Shown here: positions 11,275-21,660 of the stretch, piece after piece
How the letters are laid out: each line of letters begins with the position of its first letter
How positions within the stretch are numbered: position 1 is the first letter of the stretch
Assembly: GCA_029783825.1 (NCBI GenBank)
Contig: JAREIK010002259.1
Span: forward strand, 37,717 to 101,716
Direction: 5' to 3'
Source: Sapria himalayana
Lineage: Eukaryota; Streptophyta; Magnoliopsida; Malpighiales; Rafflesiaceae
DNA: 64,000 bases
Notes under the pieces: generated by a model
The model's input: the letters and a program-made list of their open reading frames with translations, nothing else
Told to the model about the DNA's origin: nothing
The model's database searches: none
Translations under genes and position numbers: made by a program

Positions 11275-11424
11275 ATTGGGTTGGTACCCACTATGTCGAT
11301 ATGGAGGGGTGCAGAGGTGCTTGTAGGGTTGTGAACAATGCACATGAACAGTCCACAGTGAACAATGTACTCGTGAACACTGAACACGTGTTGGTGTCTA
11401 AATTATGCAGTAAAGTTGGTGTGT

Positions 11425-11680
11425 CCGATTATTTTTGTGTGCAGAAATTTTTTGATAGTTACAAATAAATACGAAAAGAAAACAACACAACAATTGAAAT
11501 TAATAACATAATATAATTTAAGATGATTCAATTCAATAACTTAAAAGTCACTTATATATGGGACAAAACAATTATAGAAATCTACATGAGTTGGGTGTTT
11601 TAAAGAAATTGAAAACATAACTTAAAAAATAGTAAATAAAAAAATATAAAACTTCAATATTTCTCATTATATTGATGCGT
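11425..11680. repeat. Dispersed repeat copy 1 (LTR-like)
   Basis: About 250 bp resemble 13766-14000 in the same orientation. Shared words include TTGAAATTAAYAACATAAT, then a TTCAATTCAATAA stretch, then a GTAAATAAAAAA tail. The style (GCAGAAATA..AAACAACACAACAATTG) is typical of plant copia LTR or leader sequence. The two copies could be the LTRs of one very old element covering 11425-14000. Confidence 0.5.
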
Positions 11681-13310
11681 AAAAGTACAATATACTAAGA
11701 TTGGAGCAGAAATGAATCACAAGTCAGTTTGAATCAAAACCAAGTTATTGACTTGTGAATAATATGATTAAGATTGCCAGTAACAATGGGACAATAGTGG
11801 GATAGCAAATTGTATTCTATTGAAAAATTTTGGATATTACACACTACTTAGATTCTATAATATCTGTCTTATTTGAAACTCATCTAATGAGTATTTAGAG
11901 TAATCTCGAGAAGATAGATATTACACAGAGGATTCATGGTCAAGACTAAAATTTGATAGACAAAACAACTTAAGCAAAAAAACTTTACTAGAATGAGATT
12001 GATTATAAGTTGGTGGACATGCAAGGTCTAAGAGATCATTTATAGAAAAGAGTGAACCATATCCCAATTGCCTGAATAGGGCAGGAAAAGGTCTAGGTAG
12101 TTGTTGGTTTTGAGAGGATCCATTTGGCTGACATTGTAATGATGATGAGGGCATGACAGGTCATTTTGTAGGAATTGGATCATGATTAAATGGAGGTTTT
12201 TGCATTCTTTGCTCAATAATAAGTGTTGAACCTTTCATGACATATGCCACGAATGATGTCTCCAAGTGATTTATATGAGAAATATTTGTTATTTTTATTT
12301 TCATAGTGACATCTTTTTTCTATAGTTTCTTGTTAAAGAATAGTGTTGGAAGAAATTATTTGATTTAAATTTATTAAAAATAAGTTGTATATCATCATGT
12401 TCTTCCATTATAATAGGGACTCAGCCTCTTGGCATATGGAAAGAGTTATATTAGAGAAATTCATAGATTTAAGTACTCTCTTAGCTAACTTTAGAGCACT
12501 CTATGATTTATCTTTATTGTATATTTTTAATAAGTTCAACATGGGTGTTCGTTGGATATTATCATTTTATTCCAAAATAAGTGATAATAGATTTTATAAA
12601 GATAAAAAACTTTTTTGTATATCTCATATATCATTTAATTAATATTGAAAATTCTAATAATTAGAGAGTTACATTCCAGGTCAAGCATTAGTATATGAAA
12701 TCTTACATCTACTAAAATTCTTAGAATTCTACTATATTTATCTATTAAATTTTACAAATGATGATAATAATAGTTATAATATTTTTTTTAGTTCATCATA
12801 TGGCATATCATATTTTATTATTCGTGTTATTTCACAAATACATGCAATAACATATAATTTGATATTAATATTAATGTTTCAAAAGTTTATTTTTTATTAA
12901 TAATGTTTTAATTGAAACAATTACACTCTGTATTTGATTTATTTGAAATTACTCAATCATTCTCAATCTATGTTCAATATATTAAGAATAGATAGTAGTT
13001 TTTCTATAGCATAAGGTATAATAGTAATATAAATAACAATTTGAATAAGCTGTTATTTAATCTGTGTATCATATGATCCTATCAAGTAATTTTTAAAATG
13101 AAAGTGAAATTAGTGTTTGTCTAAATTAGAAGTTAGGATTTTTTAAATTGACACTCTAATTTTAACATAAAATTAAAGTAAGGACCTGAAATTAGGATTT
13201 TCAAATAATGTCATTAGTTATTACAATTGAATCTAGTTCATCCTAATTAGGGTTTTAAGGGGCTCGATTTAATGCATTCAAATTTAGAATCATAATTTTT
13301 AGAGTTTTTA
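11681..13310. other. No supported gene between the LTR-like repeats
   Basis: AT-rich sequence. A minus-strand open frame at 11921-12154 (77 aa, with NQQLPRPFPALFRQLGYGS) has a protein-like composition but I do not recognise it and it has no matching neighbours; it may be the remnant of an internal region of the element bounded by the 11425 and 13766 repeats. Nothing else is supported. Confidence 0.4.
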
Positions 13311-13380
13311 AATTTTTCACATTAAATTTTTCACATTAATATTTTCACATTAATATTTTCACATTAAATTTTTCACATTA
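13311..13380. repeat. 14-bp tandem repeat, 5 copies
   Basis: Five exact 14-bp periods read AATTTTTCACATTA or its variant ATATTTTCACATTA in the order A A B B A. The array abuts directly on the large palindrome at 13380-13425. Confidence 0.9.
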
Positions 13381-13425
13381 AATTACACCCCACAAATCCT
13401 AATTAGAATTTGTGGGGTGTAATTT
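13380..13425. repeat. 46-bp near-perfect palindrome
   Basis: The left half AAATTACACCCCACAAATC and the right half are reverse complements about a central CTAATTAG, with only one mismatched pair (13398 against 13407). There is almost no loop, so it can extrude as a cruciform. It is adjacent to a 5-copy tandem repeat. Such palindromes are rare in plant DNA and unstable in cloning. Confidence 0.88.
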
Positions 13426-13765
13426 TACTCTTATAAATTCAAATTTTTGTTGCCCATTGTGACCAATTACCCCCATTCTTATGCATCCTTATTGTAGTTG
13501 GATTTTTTGTGAAAATTCTTTCTTTTTGACCTTGGAATATGGTGATGGTGGATCAATTGTGTCATCACTCACTTCGTCGATGCACAAAAGCTATTTTTTT
13601 CTTCTTTTTTTTTATTTTTGTTTTTTCTTGTTTTATGTTTTCTGTTTTGTCGAACACATTGAGTGTGCAATAGTGGAGTGGCTCATAATAGATACGACCA
13701 ACTTACTAGAGTTTACAACCCTTAATTACACACATGCTCTTCTTGGGTCTTATTCCCTAAGATAT
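13426..13765. other. No supported gene
   Basis: A plus-strand open frame at 13481-13783 (100 aa, phenylalanine-rich centre) lies here. Its composition reflects T-rich DNA and it has no recognisable domain, so I do not call it a gene. It runs into the LTR-like repeat that follows. Confidence 0.4.
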
Positions 13766-14000
13766 AACTATGATATTTTGTGACAAAATGCAGAAATAAA
13801 ATAACACGAAAAATTGAAATTAACAACATAATATAATTAAGATATTTCAATTCAATAATTTATAACTCAATATGAAAAATATTCATAAATGTTTCTTATT
13901 TAAGGGGCAAAATGATTAGAATAACTTGCATGGATTAAGTGTTTTCATAAATTAGAAAACATAACTAAAAAATTAGTAAATAAAAAACATCAAATTTTAT
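13766..14000. repeat. Dispersed repeat copy 2 (LTR-like)
   Basis: Second copy of the 11425-11680 sequence in direct orientation: TTGAAATTAACAACATAAT, TTTCAATTCAATAATTT and a final GTAAATAAAAAACATC. See the first copy for interpretation. The neighbouring hAT element starts about 50 bases further on. Confidence 0.5.
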
Positions 14001-14048
14001 TGATTATCATTCTGGTGGCTGATGAAATTTGTTGTGATACAAATGGAG

Positions 14049-17000
14049 TGGAGGTGTCGAACAGGCCAGGCGGCTCAGGCCCGGCTTGAGGGACAGCACG
14101 ACTTGGTCGTGCCTGGCCCGGCACGACATGGGAATGACATTTGCTTGTGCCCGTACCGTGCATAGGCCAGCGGGCAACATGGCGGACCAGGCACGGCCCA
14201 AAAGAATGGCATGTGGACATGGTATCTCGGCATGAGCCAAGCGTTGCCTCAACCCAAAGCTGATGCCCGATGGATCTGATATTTCTGTCGATCCTGTAAC
14301 CTGACACATGACCTTTTTCCACAACCCCCCCAATATTTTAGAAGCTGAAAATTTTAAAAATTTAGACCGTTCAGGTTGGTTCGAACATAAAAATTCAAAT
14401 CTAAGCCGTTGGATTTCATCTCCAATAGTTATGGGGCAGAATCTGATGGTCCTAAAGATTTTGCCTATTTTTAAATAATAAAAAATTATTTTATTTTTTA
14501 AAAAATAATGTATCTTTATCTATAAAATCCTCCCTTCCCCCAATATTCTAAGATTTATGTTTTCAAAATATATGTCACTAATTTTCTCTCCTGGGTTCTT
14601 AATTTGGTTTTGGGCTTTTTGCTTTTGGCATTTTGTTTTTAGGGACTTGGTGTGCTGTGGTGTGGATTTTAGTGCACTTGTGGTACAGACATAAAAAAGT
14701 TAAAATTTATGCATTATGATTTATGTGTATTTTTTTTTATTAATTAGTTTTTTAAGGTTTTAAATCTAAAACTTTCTTCTCTCTAGTCTAGTCTCTCTCT
14801 CTCTCTCTCTCACATGATCCTAACTCTTTAGTCGAATCTAAAAAATAAAAAATAAAAAAAAATGACAAATAGTAATTTTAATAATGAAAATGAAATTAGT
14901 TATAATTTAGATAATGAAAATTCTAGGGAAAGATTTGAGGCTGCCAAAATTTTGGTTTCTCCGATTGCTTTGAACCAAACATCTAAAAAATAAAAAATTA
15001 AAAAAATTTTAGTAGTTTAGACTCACTTTAATATAATAAAATAAAAAAATATTAGGGGTGGCAAAGAAGATTCACTTAAATACAAATATTGTAAAAAAAT
15101 ATTAACATGTATGAGTTTGTGTGTGATTGTGCACCTCAAGTGATATGCTAAATTATGCACCAAAAAATATTATGCATTAGATTTTAAACAAATCCAACTC
15201 ATTAGTAGATTTTTTGAGTTTGATTCAGTTCAGTTTCAAAATTTACCCCCTTCATATATCGCAATGAGTTAGGGGGGAATGTCATGACCAAACTGATCAC
15301 ACGATAGATCTTCCAATTAGATTTTCGAAGAATTCAAGGGTAGTCAGTATTATGTAGATATATTTTCAATCTACATATTGTATGATTTCTAAGTTCATTA
15401 TAAGTTAAAAAAATAAATAATAATTAATGAATTTAGTGAATATAGTGAAGTGATATTTGTGATGCTTGATATCTAGACTAGTCACGATAATGTACTTATG
15501 TATATCTTAACGCTCACTATGTAGATTATAAATAGGTAATAAATAAATAAAAATATTAGGATTCTATGAGATTCTTCATTCTCATGTTGGTCTGACCATT
15601 TTTAAGTAAATGATGAAAATCTTTAAAAAATATAAAATTCAAAATAAAATATTTAGAATCATATTTGATAATGCATCTATTAATAAAGTAGTGATTAACA
15701 TATTTGTTAGGAGTATTAGAGATGAACAATTAGGAGAAATTTTCTACGTTAGTTGTATGTGTCACATCATTAACCTGATAGCACAGGCTGGGATGAAGGT
15801 GTGTATTCCTGCTTTAGAAAATATACATAACTCGCTAAAATATATTCGCATATCTCATAGATAATAGGAGTTTGGTAGTCTCTGTTTGTCTATGAGTCTT
15901 AAGAAGAAATTTCAATCTAATGTGATAAATAATTGGAATTACACATACATGATGATAGAGTTTTATGTTGGATGTGAACACATAGTATGTGACTATGTTA
16001 ATAATAAGAGTGACGAACATATTATTGATGACACTACGAATTTGTGTTTATCAAACATCACTTATTCTTTTATAATTTGTATTGCACTCAGATGCATATG
16101 CAATATTAGTAGCATATTTAGGAAGTATCGAGATGACTAGAGATAGAAATCAAGTACTTAGTGTAATTGTTTACTATTTTATTTTTTTATTGTCTGGCTG
16201 CCTGCATGGACTCTAGGTTTAAGGTGTAAGGGGTAGAAAATCTTTTGACATATATTTCCTCATGGATGAACTAGAAAGACCCACCTAAAGAGTTTATTCA
16301 TGAGAAATTGACTGAGCTTTTTACATACTACGATACTAAGTATGGTGGTAGTAATATTGAGGTTTCGAGTATGGACATGGATATCATATTCGGAGATGAT
16401 AATTTTTCTATTTAGGTAGAGAGGAATAAACGACGGGGTGGACTATCGAATAAGAGCGAGCTGTCTCGGTACTTATATATTGATTACTGCTCAATCCTAT
16501 TATATTCTGATATTAAGAATCTTGATATATTATAGTAGTAGAAATCATATGAGTCTACCTATCCCGTGCTATCTAAGATGACATGAGATATACTGACTCT
16601 TTCGGGGTCGAGCATAGTATCAGAGTCTATTTTTTCTATTATAGTAAATGTTATTTTGGATAGGAGATTATGATTATAGTTAGATATTGTTAAGGTTTTA
16701 ACATGTATTAAGGATTGGGAGGATTCATACTTGGGCCTCTAGGATGGTGCTGAGACTGTAGTAAAAGTGGGGAAGTTGATTATTGATGATGATCCGTGTA
16801 ATATTGATATTAATAATGATTTGATAATTGATGACACTAATGATTAATGGATTAATATACTAATGTCTGATATTTGATTTTGATTTATTCATTTACATTG
16901 TATTTGTGTTTCTTTATTTTTTATTTGTGATATTACTTTGAGTTTGTAGATTGATACTTAAATATTAATTTTTTGTGAATTTTTATTTTGTATTGATTTT

Positions 17001-17286
17001 TATTCATATCTAAGTTTTAATATTTTATTAATTCGTACACTGATACTCATCTAGTTTTTAATGTTTATTATAATAAATAAACTTAATATTTTATTAAATT
17101 TAATAAAATAAAAATTTTAAAATTATTTATTTATTTTAAGTTAATGATTAACTATTAACATTAACTAAAAATATAAATTTTTAAAGTATATAATTAAATA
17201 ATTATAAATTTCCTTTTGAAATTTAAATTTTATAATTTCTTAAATATTCTAAATTAAAAAATTAAAATTTTTTAAAAATTAAAACC
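14049..17286 (+). mobile_element. hAT element, GC-rich terminus family, right end lost
   Basis: The left end starts TGGAGGTGTCGAACAGGCC and continues with about 280 bp of GC-rich subterminal repeats (GGCACGAC, CCCGGC, GGCACGGCCC). The same terminal type occurs at 28420 (TAGAGGTGTCAATAGGGC) and, inverted, at 57829. After a TC-rich run near 14795 comes a decayed transposase frame. No matching right terminus is found; the sequence meets the broken end of a minus-strand copia element at 17287, so the right end was deleted or the border is a rearrangement. Confidence 0.7.
14862..16850 (+). pseudogene. hAT transposase pseudogene (BED, RNase H fold, hATC)
   Basis: The frame opens at ATG 14862 with a start (MTNSNFNNENE) that parallels the copy at 56916 on the other strand. 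A degenerate BED finger lies near 15060-15130. The catalytic-fold segment at 15610-15864 keeps IIFDNASIN and CMCHIINLIAQAGMK, the family's DNAxxN and CxxHxxNLIVQ boxes. The hATC dimerisation part at 16470-16720 keeps YLYIDYCSILLYSD, KSYESTYPVLSKM and SESIFS. Frameshifts and stops occur throughout. Confidence 0.75.
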
Positions 17287-18330
17287 CAGCTCAGACTTTT
17301 CACATATCTCAATATTCGTCGAACAGCTTCCAAATGGGGTTTCTTTGGATTTTGCATGTAACGACTCATCACACCAACTGCATAAGATATGTCAGGTCGA
17401 GTCAAGTTTAAGTAGATTAGACTACCTACCAATTGTCAATACATTGTTGCATCTTCCAAGTCTTTACCTTCATGTGCGCACATTTTGGCTTTTGGTTCCA
17501 TCGGAGTTGAAATCGTCTTGTATTCGAGCATTCCAAACCTCTTTAACAAATCTTTGGAATATTTTTGTTGACAAAGAAATATTCATATATGTGTACGATC
17601 AATCTCTAGACCAAGAAAGTGCTTCAACTGCCCAAGTTCCTTCATTTGTAAACGAACTGATAAATTCTCCTTAGTCCGAAGAATTTCTTTCTCGTCATCA
17701 CCGGTTATGATTAAATCATCTACGTACACTAGCACGATAACTATCTTTCCTCCATTTGCTTTGACAAATAGTCTAGAATCTGCAGGTGTTGCTGAATAAC
17801 TACTATGTGTCAAAAATTCAGCAATCTTACCATACCACGCTCTAGGTGCTTGTTTCAATCCATAGAGTGCTTTCCATAGCTTACAAACATATTCAGGATG
17901 ATCTCGACTTTGAAAACCCATTGGTTGGATCATATAAATCTCCCGATCCAGCTCTCCATGAAGAAAAGCATTCTTCACATCCATTTGCCACAAATTCTAA
18001 TCTTTGTTGGCTGCAAGTGCAAGTAGAACTCGTACAGTTGTGAGTTTAGCCACTGGACTAAATGTTTCATCGTACTCTAGTCCGTACTGTTGAGAGAAAC
18101 CACGAGCTACCAATCGTGCCTTGTACCTCTCAATTGACCCATCTGAACGACGCTTTAACTTGTAAACCCACTTACAAGATATCGGTTTCACATCTCTTGG
18201 CATTGGCACGAGATCCCAAGTCTGATTCCGTTCAAGTGCATCGATCTCTTCTTTCATAGCTGCTATCCATTGAGAATCCTCTGATGCTTCTTCAAACGAC
18301 TAAGGTTCTACCACAGTTGCTTCTTCAACT
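17287..18330 (-). pseudogene. Copia reverse transcriptase (truncated)
   Basis: The reading opens with MKEEIDALERNQTWDLVPMP and IERYKARLVARG, the N-terminal copia RT boxes (18257-17997), then a TAG at about 17994, then [29 protein letters not shown] and the catalytic [11 protein letters not shown] near 17716-17728. It continues with [10 protein letters not shown], then loses frame and ends at 17287 before RNase H. RT would copy the element RNA into cDNA in cytoplasmic particles. Confidence 0.88.
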
Positions 18331-18380
18331 ATGGGTGCATTGGCATATTTGGGATTCGGCCTCCGTGTTCTTGTTGACCT

Positions 18381-19246
18381 TCAAAGTTGAGATGTTGGAG
18401 TCGACTCTTCAGCTTCACTAGGCCCACCTTCTTCACTTGGTTGCACATACACACCAGTTTGCCAAGGACTTTGAGTCACTTTTTGTTCAGCTTCATCACC
18501 ATTTGAATCTTCTGATTCTTTTGAATTTGGTAAAAGTTGAACAGTATCCTTCTCCATCTTTTGTTGCAACTTGTCTTCGAATTCTTTTAAGTCTGGCAGC
18601 TCATCCTTTTTCAAGGACCACCAAGAAGATGCTTCATCAAACACCACATTCCGTGAAGTGTAGCATTTTCCATTTGTTGGATCACAACATCTCCATCCCT
18701 TTCTCTGGTCATTGTATCCCACAAAGATACATCTAATAGCTTTCTTGTCAAACTTGCTCCGCAAATGATCAGGAACAAAGACATAGCATACACTGCCAAA
18801 TACTCGAAAGTAGTTAACTGTAGGTTTCATGTTCCACAGTTTCTCGAAGGGTGAGATAAATTCCAATCTTTGGCTAGGGAAAGTTTGTTGATCACAAAGG
18901 CTGCAGTCCTCATTGCTTCAGCCCAAAACCTTCTTGGCACATTCTTTGCATGTAACATACTTCGACAAATTTCTGCAAGATGGCAGTTCTTTCTCTCGGC
19001 TACACCATTTTGTTGTGGTGTATTGGCACAAGTATACTGACGACGTATGCCACATTCCTTTAGGTATTGTGAAAACTCCCTTGAGTTGAATTCTCCCCCA
19101 TTGTCTGTGCGCAGGCAATGGATCTTCTTCCCCACTTCTGCTTCAACTGACTCTCTAAACTCTTTAAACTTTGAGAATGTGTCAGATTTTTCTTTCATGA
19201 AGAAAACCCACACATACCTTGAGAAGTCATTGATAAATGTCACCAT
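18381..19246 (-). pseudogene. Copia integrase
   Basis: Two overlapping frames hold the integrase core and C-terminal part. The core reads [21 protein letters not shown] and [12 protein letters not shown], carrying the D-D-35-E acidic residues. The C-terminal region has VFGSVCYVFVPDHLRSKFD and FVGYNDQRKGWR. A TGA in place of an arginine codon at about 19247 separates it from the protease frame, and a frameshift near 18840 splits it. Confidence 0.87.
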
Positions 19247-19249
19247 ATA

Positions 19250-19966
19250 TCACATACCTCCAATTGATGGTTCCTTAATGGGACCAAACACATCAGAGTG
19301 AACCAACTCCAATGGTTCCTTTGCTTTGAATTTTGATTCCTTGTATGGTAATTGGTGCGCTTTACCATACTGACATCCTGCACATACCGTGTCTACTCGT
19401 ACGTCAAGTTGAGGAAGCCCTTTCAGCATTGACTTTTTCACCATCACACTTAGCTTTGAATAGCTAACGTGACCTAACCGCATGTGCCACAAATCTGTTG
19501 TCTCATTTTTTCTTGTCTTGTCTACGTATGCAGACTCCACTGACATCACGTACACAGACTCTAATCGTCTTCCCTCCATTGTTGGCTTTTCTGAGATCTT
19601 GAAGTCTCGAAACACCTTCACATCTTGTGGACCGAAGAGGACATAGTGGCCCAATGATGTTAGTTGAAACACATATAGTAAATTCTTCTTCATTCCTGGA
19701 ACATGGTAAACATCTTCAAGTGGCACTTGGTTAGGATTATACTGAGGTGTAATTATTGTTTTACCAATGTGAGTTATTGGTAACCTCGAATTGTCGGCCG
19801 TCACCACCACACGATTTCCCTTGTACTCTAACAGGTTCTGCAACTTTTCTCTATCACCCGTCATGTGATTTGAGCATCTCGAGTCTACGATCCAATCATT
19901 CTCGTAGTCAATCTTTTCGGGTGTTGTTGCAGTAAGAGCTAATTCTTCTTCCTCCTTAGCGAACAA
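19250..19966 (-). pseudogene. Copia protease and GAG-pre-integrase domain
   Basis: The protease box reads [13 protein letters not shown], where the family has D-S-G; the catalytic-loop glycine is replaced by arginine, which should inactivate it. Downstream is [15 protein letters not shown] then [10 protein letters not shown], the HHCC zinc-binding motif that leads into integrase. The frame is continuous with gag apart from a TAG at 19967-19969. Confidence 0.87.
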
Positions 19967-20851
19967 CTATAAGCCATCCCAATCATCTTCGTTAGAACTT
20001 GAAGTAGCAGCATTACTTTCAATGTGCTTTTTCTTGCTCCAACAATCTTTCGCCATGTGGCCCATCTTCCAGCAGTTGTAACACTTTCCACCAAACTTTC
20101 TACTATTGTCTTGATTCTTTGAATCTCCCCTTTGATGAGAGCCATTCTTTCCTTTCATCCTGTCACCATTTGCTTTTGATCTGCTACCATCATTCCGCTT
20201 GAAACTGTCTTTGCTTTTGTTGGTGTAGAGTGCTTCTTCTTCACTCTTCAGCGAGACACCACTCATTTGCTTAGTCATTGCTTCTTGACTATCTAGCAAA
20301 TTTTCAAACTCAACAAGAGATGGTTGTGTCAGCCATCCTTGTACAGCAGCAACAAACCCTCGATACTCGGGTTTCAAACCATGGATAATTATTCTCTTTA
20401 TCCTGGTTTCTCCAATAGGAGCTTTCGGATCTAACTCTGAAATTTCGCGGCATAGTGACTTCATCTTGTGAAAGTACTGACCAATCGTCATGTCACGTTG
20501 CGTCATCGATAACAGCTAATTCTCGAGAAGCTACAGTCTTGCATCATTCTTCTTTGAAAAGAGTGTAGCAAAAGTATCTCATGCTTCCTTTGGTGTTTTG
20601 GCATCCCGAATGTGCTCTAGCATTTCTTCTTCAACTGTGGTTTTTAAGGCAAACATTGCTTTGCCTGTTTTAATTTTTCACTTCCGCAAGATGCCATTTG
20701 CATCCTCTACTGCCGGTTGTGTAACTTCATCACCACCAACAACTTCCCACAAATCTTGACCTTGTAGGTAAGACTCCATACATGTTGACCATATGTTGTA
20801 GTTTTGGTTGTTGAGCTTCTTGATCCCTCCAACGACTTGAAGATCAGCCAT
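19967..20851 (-). pseudogene. Copia gag (capsid and zinc knuckle)
   Basis: Starts at ATG 20851 (MADLQVVGGIKKLN). It contains the UBN2-type capsid reading IGQYFHKMKSLCREISEL and ends with a CCHC zinc knuckle CYNCWKMGHMAKDC that would bind the element RNA. In-frame stops are TGA at 20579-20581 and TAG at 20516-20518, both explainable by single C-to-T changes. It ends with TAG directly before the pol frame, so gag and pol were one frame originally. Confidence 0.87.
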
Positions 20852-21220
20852 TTTGTTTACAACGATCTGCTTCTCACTTGGAAAGGGTCACACTATTTCA
20901 CGGGAACTGTACGAACAATACCATATACGTGAATAGTATCGTATACTGGAATAGTACGTAGTCATGAATACTACACCAGGTAAGTTCCCAGGAAAGAGAG
21001 GTGGGTCACAATGGACACGCTTAAATCACCAAGTCTTTAGTCAAAACTTATCCTTGACATGCACCTCTACACCACAAACCTTTTCCAGCAACCACAAGAA
21101 CAACTGGATGCTTCTAACCAAAAACCAATCTCAAGAAATATTTTTTTTCTGATGTGGAAGATCAGACAGTGCTGTAACGACAGAACATACTCAAGAATAT
21201 CCTAGAGATCTCACAACCTC

Positions 21221-21232
21221 CCTCCGATACCA
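21221..21232 (-). other. Primer binding site (initiator tRNA-Met type)
   Basis: The minus strand reads TGGTATCGGAGG two bases inside the 5' LTR, one base off the usual copia start TGGTATCAGAG. It primes minus-strand cDNA synthesis. Confidence 0.85.
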
Positions 21233-21234
21233 AA

Positions 21235-21660
21235 TGTTGAGAAAATTAGAGAGCAAAACTCTAATTTATCAAGAAGAAGAAAACTACTCTCTAAAAAAAG
21301 AGCACTCCACACTCTCTCAAAGAAGAACACTAAAGTAAAGCTTTCAAGCTTTTATTGATGAATTAAAAAACACAAATACAAGGGGGTATTTATAGGTTAC
21401 AAGATTCAATATCAACCACACGATTAAATAGTAGTAAACTAATCCAAACCATTGAATAAAAAAAAACATCTACCTAATTTTGCCTAACTCTTACCTAACT
21501 TCCACCAAACTTCTACCAACCTTCTACCTACCTTCCACTAACCCAATTTAAACTTTTACTAAATAACACATTAAACATTTACCAAAACAAAATGGGCTTT
21601 AATTGGGTTGGGCTTCAACTTGGGTTTGTCTTGAAGTTGGGTTGACATTGATTTTTAACA
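21235..21660 (-). repeat. 5' LTR of the truncated copia element
   Basis: 426 bp, beginning TGTTAAAAATCAATG and ending TTTTCTCAACA on the minus strand, so with TG...CA ends. The primer binding site lies next to its inner edge. The partner LTR is missing, so its age cannot be judged by LTR comparison. It would hold promoter and polyadenylation signals. Confidence 0.87.

Larger units (their letters stand above)
17287..21660 (-). mobile_element. Ty1-copia retrotransposon, 3' part missing
   Basis: On the minus strand this has a 5' LTR (21235-21660), a primer binding site, gag, protease, integrase and most of reverse transcriptase. The sequence stops at 17287 in the segment leading into RNase H (the reading there is RRILRYVKS). 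RNase H, polypurine tract and 3' LTR are absent. It is the best preserved copia coding sequence in the window, with only a handful of stops, but it cannot be autonomous. Confidence 0.88.

Noticed and set aside
18437..19301. Several plus-strand open frames between 17345 and 19301
   Set aside because: They are antisense shadows of the minus-strand copia pol genes.
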